Assembly: GCF_000424305.1 (NCBI RefSeq)
Contig: NZ_AUJQ01000012.1
Location: 1 to 55,190, forward strand
Length of the DNA: 55,190 bases
From: Pseudobutyrivibrio ruminis AD2017
Lineage (GTDB): Bacteria > Bacillota > Clostridia > Lachnospirales > Lachnospiraceae
Direction of reading: 5' to 3'
Each line of letters begins with the position of its first letter. Within the stretch, counting starts at the first letter, position 1. Of the stretch, positions 34,326 through 41,920 are shown one piece after another. A program made the translations under genes and the position numbers. The notes beneath the pieces were generated by a model. That model was not told the origin of the DNA. It made no database searches and was given only the letters and a program-made list of their open reading frames with translations.

Positions 34326-34634
34326 CTATAAAATATTAATCATTGAATCTAAGGAATTTCTTTTCTTATTGCCTAAAAGACTTTTAAAATCATCAGAGCG
34401 ATATCCTAAATCCAAAAAACAGATAGGATAGATATTTTCCTGCAAATTAAAGACTTTTTGTGTTTGCTCAACATCATTGACTCCAGCCCAACAAGTATCT
34501 AATCCAATATCAGTAGCAGCCAGCATCATATGTGTTGCAACAATTGTTCCATCCATTAAATAACTGTTTCCACCCTGAAAATTACTAGCAGCATCCTTGT
34601 CAGCACATACCAATATAACCATAGGTGCTCCATA
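34326..34634 (-). pseudogene. nitroreductase, truncated copy (C-terminal part)
   Basis: From YGAPMVILVCADKDAASNFQ to the C-terminus this is almost identical to the intact nitroreductase at 39710-40216; I count about two base differences in ~300. The N-terminal ~67 codons are gone. The frame upstream of this point is only the antisense of an acetyltransferase remnant. A 375-bp deletion between CATAAC repeats explains the loss. Confidence 0.85.
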
Positions 34635-34635
34635 A

Positions 34636-34785
34636 CACAAAAGGACCAGCCAAAGCTTTAAATATCTGCTATCATTATTACAACAAGTACAACGCTGGTA
34701 TTCTAAATTTGGATTTGTAAATGAAGGCATAACTGAATCAGTACATGGTAATGTTACTTGGTATCAAATGAGGTTGAAACTATGA
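34636..34785 (+). pseudogene. GNAT acetyltransferase C-terminal remnant, copy 1
   Basis: In the plus direction RWYSKFGFVNEGITESVHGN followed by VTWYQMRLKL-stop has the pattern of the last strands of GNAT N-acetyltransferases. Upstream, a frameshift separates an AKALN-YY-type stretch, and no start exists. The stop overlaps the SGNH hydrolase ATG as ATGA, so the ancestral order was GNAT-SGNH in one operon. Confidence 0.6.
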
Positions 34786-35360
34786 AAAAACTAATTCTAT
34801 TTGGAGATTCGAATACATACGGCTATGACCCAAGAGGCTTTCTTGGAGGTAGATATCCTGAAGAAGTTCGCTGGACTACTCATGTAAAAGAAGCCCTAAA
34901 AGATAGTTATGAAATAGTTGAGGAAGGTATGAACGGCAGAATGCTTCCAGAACTTGGCTATGGACTTTTTACAACAGTAATCCAAGGTCTATCTAGGGAA
35001 GATGTATTTGTAATGATGCTTGGAACTAATGATATCTTGCTAACCAATCATCCAAACGTGGACGCTACGCTTCAAAGACTTGATAGTATCCTAAGCTATG
35101 TATCTAAGAACTGCCTGGCTACATTTATCCTTATAGCACCACCATACATAAGTGCCTTAGACCATGAAATGCAGCTTTATCATGATTGTAGTGTAGAAAT
35201 GAATGAAGGCTATATGAAACTGGCCAAGGCTCACAACATAAAAGCTATCGATGCTGGATGCTGGAATATAGAGATGGGTTACGATGGAGTTCATTTTTCA
35301 ATTGAGGGACATAAACACTTTGCCAAATCACTGATAGAAGCTCTAGAAAAAATATTGTGA
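34782..35360 (+). CDS. SGNH/GDSL-family hydrolase, copy 1
   Basis: A 192-residue esterase/lipase-type protein. LILFGDSNTYGYDPRGF carries the nucleophile Ser (block I), MLGTNDILL the block III Asn, and YDGVHFSIEGH the Asp-x-x-His (block V). The substrate is unknown; acetyl esters of sugars are common. The ATG at 34782 overlaps the stop of the GNAT remnant. Copy 2 at 40541 is about 80% identical in protein. Confidence 0.92.
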   Translation: MKKLILFGDSNTYGYDPRGFLGGRYPEEVRWTTHVKEALKDSYEIVEEGMNGRMLPELGYGLFTTVIQGLSREDVFVMMLGTNDILLTNHPNVDATLQRLDSILSYVSKNCLATFILIAPPYISALDHEMQLYHDCSVEMNEGYMKLAKAHNIKAIDAGCWNIEMGYDGVHFSIEGHKHFAKSLIEALEKIL

Positions 35361-35367
35361 TGTTCGA

Positions 35368-35396
35368 TTGTAAATGAATGTATGATTTGCTAAACT
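35368..35396 (+). promoter_or_regulatory. promoter of candidate type I toxin mRNA
   Basis: TTGTAA and TAAACT are 17 bases apart. The predicted start near 35403 coincides with the first base of the 5' inverted-repeat arm. Confidence 0.55.
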
Positions 35397-35403
35397 ATAC
35401 ATC

Positions 35404-35673
35404 GGTGCTACCATTCTCGGGTAGGCGGTCGTCCAATTTCGGAGTACTGTGAACTTCGTTTACATAACCCCGTAGGGGAATCTTCGTAGGAGGACAATGT
35501 CATGTTGACTTTATCGGATTTTATAGCTGTTACTAGTTTATGTATTACTTGCTTTAGTCTTGGCTATTCCGTAGGTCGAAATAGCAAGACAAAAAAATAG
35601 AACCGCCCAAGCGTCCAAACTTTGCGGTTCTAAATAACCATATAAGCTAGGGCGACCGTCTATCGGTAGCACC
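35404..35673. repeat. long inverted repeat flanking the toxin mRNA
   Basis: GGTGCTACC (35404-35412) pairs with GGTAGCACC (35665-35673). TAGGCGGTCGTCC (35422-35434) pairs with GGGCGACCGTCTA (35650-35662) with two G-U pairs. The arms are at the two ends of the predicted toxin mRNA, so the transcript can fold end to end. Confidence 0.85.
35502..35600 (+). CDS. candidate type I (holin-like) toxin peptide, 32 residues
   Basis: AGGAGG stands 8 bases before an ATG that encodes a 32-residue peptide: MLTLSDFIAVTSLCITCFSL, then a GYSVGRNSKTKK tail. It has one hydrophobic helix of about 17 residues and a basic end, the usual form of membrane-acting type I toxins (TxpA/BsrG/Fst class). The leader is about 100 bases, and a stable hairpin covers the stop codon. 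An antisense RNA unit lies opposite its 3' end. Toxicity is inferred from architecture; the sequence itself is not one I can assign to a named family. Confidence 0.65.
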   Translation: MLTLSDFIAVTSLCITCFSLGYSVGRNSKTKK

Positions 35674-35680
35674 TTTTCTT
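35591..35680 (-). ncRNA. candidate antisense RNA antitoxin
   Basis: A strong minus-strand promoter predicts a start at about 35680. The transcript would end at TAGAACCGC/GCGGTTCTA (35632-35598), which on this strand is followed by seven T, a textbook intrinsic terminator. The RNA (~90 nt) is fully complementary to the 3' part of the toxin mRNA, including the stop codon and the 3' inverted-repeat arm. This is the layout of the Bacillus BsrG/SR4 and TxpA/RatA pairs. Confidence 0.65.
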
Positions 35681-35686
35681 ATCTAC

Positions 35687-35715
35687 ATTATATAGACAAT
35701 CATATTATTTGTAAA
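35687..35715 (-). promoter_or_regulatory. promoter of the antisense RNA
   Basis: On the minus strand TTTACA (35715-35710) and TATAAT (35692-35687) are separated by exactly 17 bases. It is stronger than the toxin promoter, as expected for an antitoxin RNA in excess. Confidence 0.7.
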
Positions 35716-35774
35716 TAACTATTAATCCATTTGATAATGCTATATTACTGTCTATACGCCCTATTACTTAATTA

Positions 35775-36362
35775 TCAATCAAAAATATCTGCAATTATAT
35801 CTATCTCCCTATCAGAAAGATGATTGCTTCCTAGCCCATGAATAGCTTTATCTATATCTGATAAGCTTTCAAGAATCATATCGTCATCTACAGGACTGTT
35901 TTTCTCAAGTAAAATGACATATCCATCTACCCACACATCAAGTTTGTGCTGTCTCAAAATATGGGATAGTATGTAAATCTGTCTTTTAACTTGTTTAATA
36001 GGATTCTTTACTGTCTTGCAGTAGATATCTCCACCTGGAGTGGTCTTATACTTCTTCCACTCATAATCGTCCAAGCCGCCAACCAACTCGCCAACGTAAT
36101 TCTTAACCTCGATGATAAAAACACCATGAGAATTAATAATTAAATTATCTATTTCAGAGCGGCTTCCCTCAAACGATATCTTTACATTTGTAAGCAAGAT
36201 ATCATCATCTTTTAATACTCGACTAATTATGTCAGTTGCTACCTCTTCTCCTCTTTTGCCAGCACGTTCAACTGGATCCTCAATATTTATACCTAGCCAA
36301 AATATCAGTATAAAGACAGCAACTATGCCTACTATAAGTGATATTAAATAGATTTCACTCAT
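35775..36362 (-). CDS. membrane-anchored NERD (nuclease-related) domain protein
   Basis: A 195-residue protein with one N-terminal membrane helix (LISLIVGIVAVFILIFWLGI). The NERD domain follows: AGKRGEEVATDII, SRSEIDNLIINSHGVFIIEV, KNYVGELVG and a later ILSHIL region. These hold the E...D...E-x-K residues of nuclease-like folds. NERD proteins are presumed DNA-processing but untested. It has no close partner gene. Confidence 0.9.
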   Translation of the reverse strand: MSEIYLISLIVGIVAVFILIFWLGINIEDPVERAGKRGEEVATDIISRVLKDDDILLTNVKISFEGSRSEIDNLIINSHGVFIIEVKNYVGELVGGLDDYEWKKYKTTPGGDIYCKTVKNPIKQVKRQIYILSHILRQHKLDVWVDGYVILLEKNSPVDDDMILESLSDIDKAIHGLGSNHLSDREIDIIADIFD

Positions 36363-36365
36363 TGA

Positions 36366-36405
36366 TTAAAGCTCCCATAACTGTACTCTTGCCACCCCAA
36401 AAGAA
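36366..36405 (-). pseudogene. short duplicate fragment of the flavodoxin gene
   Basis: About 35 bases resemble the part of the flavodoxin gene (27721-27757) that encodes KFFWGGKSAVM. Nothing else of the gene remains. Together with the HD fragment at 27.93 kb it shows that pieces of this neighbourhood have been shuffled. Confidence 0.55.
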
Positions 36406-36413
36406 TTTTAATC

Positions 36414-36442
36414 GAAAAGCTGCACAGCCGAAGCCATGCAGC
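36414..36442 (-). terminator. terminator with UUCG tetraloop
   Basis: On the minus strand GCTGCATGGC pairs with GCTGTGCAGC (two G-U pairs) around TTCG and is followed by TTTT. It probably ends the short transcript that contains the 13-codon frame upstream. Confidence 0.65.
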
Positions 36443-36487
36443 AAATATAAATAAACGGGCAAGCTTAGCTTAAGCCCGGGTTTGAAA

Positions 36488-36529
36488 TTAGGCCTCCACC
36501 TCGTGAAGGTATTTTGAGGTATTGAACAT
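36488..36529 (-). CDS. 13-residue peptide frame in a short transcript
   Basis: AGGAGG is 9 bases before an ATG encoding MFNTSKYLHEVEA-stop. A TATAAT box lies at 36567-36562 and a terminator ends at 36414, giving a transcript of about 140 nt with a second hairpin (CGGGC/GCCCG at 36456-36478) between. No structural gene follows, so it is not an obvious attenuator leader. It may be a small RNA, a leader or a tiny peptide gene. Confidence 0.35.
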   Translation of the reverse strand: MFNTSKYLHEVEA

Positions 36530-36545
36530 AAGCAATATCCTCCTT

Positions 36546-36839
36546 TCCTAAAATCACATATATTATAACAAAGAATGCCGTTAAGAGTACATCTGTTATC
36601 CAGTATTATGGTCTTGAATTTTCTGAGGCAGATTGCGTAAAGAAGTCAACACGTTAATATTGATACCTTTCAATCTATTCTCAATTCTTCATGGGATGAA
36701 TTAATCAGCCTTGTAATTAACAAAGTATTCATAAATATTTGCTATACTTACGTAAATACAGCATATCGTGGGTGAATTGTTTTGAACCATGTAAAAACTA
36801 CTTTTTAAAAAATATTATTTTTACAAGGATTGGTTTAAT
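36546..36839. other. non-coding gap
   Basis: Apart from the promoter-like TATAAT for the short minus-strand transcript, nothing is recognisable. The region before 36840 is A+T rich and presumably holds the promoter of the solute-binding/GGDEF/EAL gene. Confidence 0.4.
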
Positions 36840-39086
36840 ATGAAGACATTTCCAAAAATTAATATAATAGTACTTCTACTTATTTCATTAATGATTGCTT
36901 ACCTGTTTAATGGGGCAGTTTTGGCTACAGATTTATCTGCTAACGAAACTATAATAGTTGGTGTGCCTTCGGATAGATGCCCTCTATTTTATATTGATAA
37001 TTCATCCAAAGATAACGATATTGTAGGTATTGGAATTGATTTAATGAGTCTTGCGGCAGAAAATGCTGGTTATAATGTTAATTTTAAGATTATAGAAGAA
37101 TCATCACTTAAAGACGCACTAGACAACCCTAATTATGATTTGGTAATGCCTTTTGGCAGTTCTATAAAAAGCACCTCAGGACAACCTTCAATCGTATCAG
37201 ATAATCTTATGACAACACCTTTTACGCTTGTCACTTTGAGTAGCGGTTACATTCAATCTTTAGAACAAATAAAGGTTGGAATGCTACAATCAATGGCAGG
37301 TGTTGCTGATACTGTTCACACTTTGTATCCAAGTATGAATCTTGTTTTGTATAAAACTATGCCTGATTGTGTGAATGCTCTTCGAAAAGGTGATGTTGAC
37401 GCATTACTTTACAACTCTTATGTATGGAGTTATGTGCTTCAAAAACCATCATATTCAGATTTAGAAGTTCAACCAACAACAATGTTCTCAATGGATTTTA
37501 GAGTTGGCGCTTTAGATACCCCTCAAAATCAGGAGCTAATAAACCAGATTAATGTGGGCATTTCTAAGATTAATGATAATCAACGTCAGGCGATTATATT
37601 GGATTATACATCTCGGCATCTGTATAAAAATGATTTCTTTGACTACTTATATATCTATGGCAATCTAATCATTATATTTGGATTATTATTGGTTTTTATT
37701 ATTCTGCATTTCGTTTCAAAACAATATGCAATAAGAAAAGAACAAGATGAGCAAATCCGCCAATTAATTGAGTATGATGCTCTTACTGGAGCCTTAAGTC
37801 TTGATGGTTTCCGTAAAAAAGTTAAAACGCTATTAAGGGAGAACCCAACTTTAACGTATTTAATATCTTATAACAATATTAAAAACTTTAAATTTATAAA
37901 CGATAAAATGGGTATGAATTCAGGTAATGATCTTTTAGTTTTTTGGGCTGATAAAACCATGAATTACCTGTCTGAAAAAGAAGCTGTTGCAAGAATAGGG
38001 GCTGATCATTTTGCAGTTTTAGCTCTAGTTCCAGATGACAATAATCTTTTCAATCAAGAAAAGACTGTATTTGAACCTGTAAAAAACTATTATATAAATC
38101 AGGGTATCGACTATACAGTCCAGTTATGCAGTGGTGTATACGTTCTAACAAGTGATGATTACTCAGATATTAATGTTGATAAGATGTTAGATTATGCCCA
38201 TTTAGCAGAAAAGAAAGCTCGCAATTCTGTCTCAGGTGGGGGATATGAAATATACAATACTGACCAATGGGAAAAAGCTAAAATGGTTGCCGACATCTGT
38301 GGTCATTTTTCAACGGCTGTAAAGAATAATGAAATACAAGTATGGTACCAACCACAAGTTAATTATAAGACAGGCAAAATAGTTGGTGCCGAGGCCTTAT
38401 GTAGATGGAACCACGAAAAGTTAGGCTGGATAAGTCCTGGCATATTTATACCTATGTTAGAACAAGCAGGGCTTATCTATGATTTAGATTGCTTAATATG
38501 GGATAAAGTATGTCAGGACCTCCATAGATGGAATGAAAAGGGTATCCAACATTCCATTTCGATAAACTTATCACGTTATGACATTGAAAAAAATAACAAC
38601 ATTGCAGACTATTTCAACAATCTAATACGAAAGTATGATATCGCACCGTCGCAGCTAAGGATTGAAATTACTGAAAGCGCATATGTTGAAGATACTGAGG
38701 TTCTACTAAAAACAACTACTGCCCTTCAAAAATATGGTTTTATTGTTGAAATGGATGATTTTGGTAGTGGCTATTCTTCATTAAATATGCTTAAAGAGGT
38801 TCCTGTTGACGGAATAAAGCTAGATTACATCTTTTTAAAGGACGAGAAGAACAAAGAAAAAAGCAAAATCATTATTAACTATATAATCCAAATGCTTTTG
38901 CAGCTTAAATTCAACTTTATTGCTGAAGGTGTCGAAACCAAAGAACAGGCTCAATTTCTTTTAAATATAGATTGCGAACGAATGCAAGGATATTATTTTT
39001 ATAAACCTATGCCTGTAACTGATTTTGAATTATTAGATTTCGATGACATAAATAATAAAACCGCCAATAGAGCTTACATTACTTAA
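36840..39086 (+). CDS. solute-binding domain-GGDEF(degenerate)-EAL membrane protein
   Basis: A 748-residue protein. A signal/anchor (INIIVLLLISLMIAYLF) is followed by a family-3 solute-binding domain (about 40-260: IIVGVPSDRCPLFYI, GIGIDLMSLAAENAGYNV). One membrane helix near 272-292 leads to a GGDEF domain whose site reads GADHF (probably inactive). A complete EAL domain follows (GAEALCRWNHEKLG; MDDFGSGYSS; EGVETKEQ). It likely binds a small molecule outside the cell and controls cyclic-di-GMP breakdown inside. The ligand is unknown. Confidence 0.92.
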   Translation: MKTFPKINIIVLLLISLMIAYLFNGAVLATDLSANETIIVGVPSDRCPLFYIDNSSKDNDIVGIGIDLMSLAAENAGYNVNFKIIEESSLKDALDNPNYDLVMPFGSSIKSTSGQPSIVSDNLMTTPFTLVTLSSGYIQSLEQIKVGMLQSMAGVADTVHTLYPSMNLVLYKTMPDCVNALRKGDVDALLYNSYVWSYVLQKPSYSDLEVQPTTMFSMDFRVGALDTPQNQELINQINVGISKINDNQRQAIILDYTSRHLYKNDFFDYLYIYGNLIIIFGLLLVFIILHFVSKQYAIRKEQDEQIRQLIEYDALTGALSLDGFRKKVKTLLRENPTLTYLISYNNIKNFKFINDKMGMNSGNDLLVFWADKTMNYLSEKEAVARIGADHFAVLALVPDDNNLFNQEKTVFEPVKNYYINQGIDYTVQLCSGVYVLTSDDYSDINVDKMLDYAHLAEKKARNSVSGGGYEIYNTDQWEKAKMVADICGHFSTAVKNNEIQVWYQPQVNYKTGKIVGAEALCRWNHEKLGWISPGIFIPMLEQAGLIYDLDCLIWDKVCQDLHRWNEKGIQHSISINLSRYDIEKNNNIADYFNNLIRKYDIAPSQLRIEITESAYVEDTEVLLKTTTALQKYGFIVEMDDFGSGYSSLNMLKEVPVDGIKLDYIFLKDEKNKEKSKIIINYIIQMLLQLKFNFIAEGVETKEQAQFLLNIDCERMQGYYFYKPMPVTDFELLDFDDINNKTANRAYIT

Positions 39087-39213
39087 ATATCCTTTATAAA
39101 GTTTACATATCTTAGAAAGGGAGAACATGTTCATTTATAAAATAAACACATTTTTTTGTTAATCTTTCTATATAAAGGAACTTGTACATACCATTTATTA
39201 TGAAAGGATTTTT

Positions 39214-39495
39214 ATGGATAATCAGAATAATTACGAACCATCTTATACCTATTCAACACCAGACACTGACATGTCTGTAGGTGACTGGCTAATTACACTT
39301 ATTCTTACCTGCATACCATTTGTTGGTTTTATATGCTTAATTGTCTGGGCTGTCAGTAGTTCCTCTGAAAAGCGTTCTCGCAAAAACTGGGCGATTGCAC
39401 AATTTATTCTAAGCATTATTCTTATTGTCATTACGATTCTTTTTGTATCATGCATAGGAATAGGTACTGCTTCTCTAATTGGTGACTCTTTATAG
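39214..39495 (+). CDS. small two-helix membrane protein
   Basis: A 93-residue protein with a polar N-terminus, then DWLITLILTCIPFVGFICLI and a second helix around IILIVITILFVSCIG. Proteins with the MSVGDWLITLxLxxIPxVGFI signature are common and uncharacterised in Firmicutes. AAAGGA precedes the ATG, and a strong terminator follows. Confidence 0.75.
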   Translation: MDNQNNYEPSYTYSTPDTDMSVGDWLITLILTCIPFVGFICLIVWAVSSSSEKRSRKNWAIAQFILSIILIVITILFVSCIGIGTASLIGDSL

Positions 39496-39509
39496 ATTTA
39501 ATAAACTAA

Positions 39510-39548
39510 CAGGACTCTGTCACTTTCGTGTACAGAGTCCTGCTTTTT
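39510..39548 (+). terminator. terminator of the small membrane-protein gene
   Basis: CAGGACTCTGT pairs perfectly with ACAGAGTCCTG, followed by CTTTTT. Confidence 0.85.
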
Positions 39549-39709
39549 ACCGCTTTCGCTCATATCCTGGCCTCCTCGGTATTACCCTACCCTCTACTAA
39601 AGCATACTATGTTAGCAGGTTAATCGTGAGGGATTAGTGTGGTTATCCAAATAAGATTCCACCAATATCAAATAGATTGATTACGTATTGATTACATATT
39701 ATTCCGTGC

Positions 39710-40216
39710 CTATAAAATATTAATCATTGAATCTAAGGAATTTCTTTTCTTATTGCCTAAAGGACTTTTAAAATCATCAGAGCGATATCCTAAATCCAAA
39801 AAACAGATAGGATAGATATTTTCCTGCAAATTAAAGACTTTTTGTGTTTGCTCAACATCATTGACTCCAGCCCAACAAGTATCTAATCCAATATCAGTAG
39901 CAGCAAGCATCATATGTGTTGCAACAATTGTTCCATCCATTAAATAACTGTTTCCACCCTGAAAATTACTAGCAGCATCCTTGTCAGCACATACCAATAT
40001 AACCATAGGTGCTCCATAACGGCAAGGATGAACACTATCCATTTTTTGAAGTGCTTCTTCACTTTTTAATATATATATGCGTTGTGGCTGTTTATTGAAA
40101 GCAGTTGGCGCCATACGTCCCGCTTCTAAAATATATTTAACCTGTTCTTCATTTGGTTTCTGATTACTGTACTTACGAACAGACTCTCTCATTTCTATAA
40201 CTATCTTAAATTCCAT
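39710..40216 (-). CDS. nitroreductase-family protein
   Basis: A 168-residue short nitroreductase-like flavoprotein (MRESVRKYSNQKPNEEQVKY; EAGRMAPTAFNKQPQRIY with the FMN-binding R/S and N-x-QP motif; GLDTCWAGVND). It probably reduces small aromatic or nitro compounds with NAD(P)H; the substrate is unknown. GGAG lies 8 bases before the ATG. It is divergent from the GNAT remnant/SGNH pair. A truncated, nearly identical copy lies at 34326. Confidence 0.9.
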   Translation of the reverse strand: MEFKIVIEMRESVRKYSNQKPNEEQVKYILEAGRMAPTAFNKQPQRIYILKSEEALQKMDSVHPCRYGAPMVILVCADKDAASNFQGGNSYLMDGTIVATHMMLAATDIGLDTCWAGVNDVEQTQKVFNLQENIYPICFLDLGYRSDDFKSPLGNKKRNSLDSMINIL

Positions 40217-40252
40217 CTATAAATCTCCTTTTTTGCTTTGTTAATACAACTC

Positions 40253-40315
40253 CTATAACAGATATAGAAATTCCCCAAAGAACCCAAAGGTCCAACATAA
40301 CATAGCAAATTTCAT
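40253..40315 (-). CDS. 20-residue hydrophobic peptide frame before the nitroreductase gene
   Basis: AGGAGG is 9 bases before an ATG encoding MKFAMLCWTFGFFGEFLYLL-stop. The frame ends 36 bases before the nitroreductase start. It could be a leader peptide or chance. The corresponding DNA has been deleted from the truncated copy. Confidence 0.35.
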   Translation of the reverse strand: MKFAMLCWTFGFFGEFLYLL

Positions 40316-40395
40316 AAATGGTTTCCTCCTTCATTTGAATCATAATTCATTATACGGGCTAATTTTTTAAAATGTCAGTAAAATTTTTTCATAAC

Positions 40396-40544
40396 ACAAA
40401 AAGACCAGCCAAAGCTTTAAATATCTGCTATCATTATTACAACAAGTACAACGCTGGTATTCTAAATTTGGATTTGTAAATGAAGGCATAAGTGAATCAG
40501 TTCACGGCAATGTTGCCTAGTATCAAATGAGGTTAACTCTATGA
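40396..40544 (+). pseudogene. GNAT acetyltransferase C-terminal remnant, copy 2
   Basis: RWYSKFGFVNEGISESVHGN followed by VA-stop-YQMRLTL. Relative to copy 1, TGG has become TAG. The final TGA overlaps the SGNH ATG as in copy 1. No start or upstream domain remains. Confidence 0.6.
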
Positions 40545-41119
40545 AAAAACTAATTCTATTTGGAGACTCAAATACATATGGCTATGATCCAAGAGGCTTC
40601 ATTGGTGGTAGATATCCAGCAGAAATACGTTGGACTACACATGTAAAAGAAGCCCTAAAAGATAAGTATGATGTCATTGAGGAAGGAATGAATGGACGAA
40701 TGTTGCCAGAGTTAAGCTCTGGCTATTTCACAACAACCATTCAAAGTCTAACCAAAGATGATGTCTTTGTAATGATGCTTGGTACCAATGATATTCTACT
40801 TACAAATCATCCCGATGTTGAAGCTACAATTCAAAGACTTGATGGCATTCTTGATTATGTTAATCAAAACTGCCTTGCTAGATTTATCCTGATTGCACCA
40901 CCATATATCAGTACTCCTGATCATGAACTGCAGCTTTATCATGACTGTAGCAAAAAAATGAATGAAGGCTATATGAAACTAGCAAAAGAGCATAACATAA
41001 ATGCTATCGATGCTGGAAAATGGAATATAGAGATGGGTTACGACGAAGTTCATTTTTCAATTGATGGGCATAAAAAGTTTGCCAAATCTCTAATGGAAGT
41101 TTTATCTGGAATACTATGA
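40541..41119 (+). CDS. SGNH/GDSL-family hydrolase, copy 2
   Basis: A 192-residue paralogue of the copy at 34782, with LILFGDSNTYGYDPRGF, MLGTNDILL and YDEVHFSIDGH giving the same catalytic set. In block V an E replaces the G of copy 1 (DEVH versus DGVH), outside the catalytic residues. GAGG precedes the ATG. Confidence 0.92.
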   Translation: MKKLILFGDSNTYGYDPRGFIGGRYPAEIRWTTHVKEALKDKYDVIEEGMNGRMLPELSSGYFTTTIQSLTKDDVFVMMLGTNDILLTNHPDVEATIQRLDGILDYVNQNCLARFILIAPPYISTPDHELQLYHDCSKKMNEGYMKLAKEHNINAIDAGKWNIEMGYDEVHFSIDGHKKFAKSLMEVLSGIL

Positions 41120-41162
41120 TGTTAACATTGACACAATCCCTCGCCCTCCCAACTACAACAAT

Positions 41163-41906
41163 TTAAATAATAGCTTCAACAAATCTTTCTGGCTGAAATG
41201 GAGCCAAACTTGCATGACCAGCATTATCAAACTTCTTAAATACGGTATTTGGAAATACCTTTCTGATATAATCTATATCCCACTTTCTTTGCTTCTCTTC
41301 ACCATCACCATACCAGTACTCTATATTGTTACAATCTGTAGTTACAATTTTTGGCATAGAATAATTATCTGTAGAATCAAAGGTTCTCCAGATAGTCTTG
41401 TAGCTTATCATTTCTAAAACCTTCGCTTCATACTGTATATCTTCCTCAGAAAGATTCTCTGTAGCAAATGCCTTTTCTAAAAGCTTCACTCCACCAAGTT
41501 TACCTATAGATATCATCAAAAAATCTCTAATTAGGATTAATCTAGTAACTACCCATGGCAACTGATACGGCGTAATTCCCCCATCAATCACCGCTCTATC
41601 AAAATGAATCACTCCATTTGATAATAGTTTTGTAATAAAGGCTCCTCCCATAGAGCAACCATAAATACAATCAACCTGCGTTATCCCATTCGCAGTGAGC
41701 CATATTTCTAGCTCTTCTGCTATATCTTCTACACTTGTAAAATCACTTTTTACATCTGGGTCATAACCTGGAATTGCAGGAACAATGAGATGATAATCTT
41801 TTTTAAGCACTGGAATAACATACTCAAAGAAATCCCACATCACAACTGCAGGATGAAGTAATATCATCATTTTATCATTTTCCTTACCAAATTCATGTAT
41901 TGTCAT
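41163..41906 (-). CDS. alpha/beta-hydrolase
   Basis: A 247-residue hydrolase. ILLHPAVVMWDFFEYVIPVL is the oxyanion-loop region, IYGCSMGGAF the nucleophile elbow (Ser), and FDNAGHASLAPFQPE the catalytic His. The substrate is unknown. It begins 14 bases after the methyltransferase gene in the same direction, so the two likely form an operon. Confidence 0.9.
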   Translation of the reverse strand: MTIHEFGKENDKMMILLHPAVVMWDFFEYVIPVLKKDYHLIVPAIPGYDPDVKSDFTSVEDIAEELEIWLTANGITQVDCIYGCSMGGAFITKLLSNGVIHFDRAVIDGGITPYQLPWVVTRLILIRDFLMISIGKLGGVKLLEKAFATENLSEEDIQYEAKVLEMISYKTIWRTFDSTDNYSMPKIVTTDCNNIEYWYGDGEEKQRKWDIDYIRKVFPNTVFKKFDNAGHASLAPFQPERFVEAII

Positions 41907-41920
41907 AGCTCTTATTCAAC

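Noticed and set aside
34635-34730. Longer reading frame at the start of the truncated nitroreductase
   Set aside because: These residues come from the antisense strand of the acetyltransferase remnant and do not match the intact nitroreductase.
36546-36839. Cyclic-di-GMP riboswitch before the solute-binding/EAL gene
   Set aside because: The conserved GCAAAGCC-type core of the known classes is not present.
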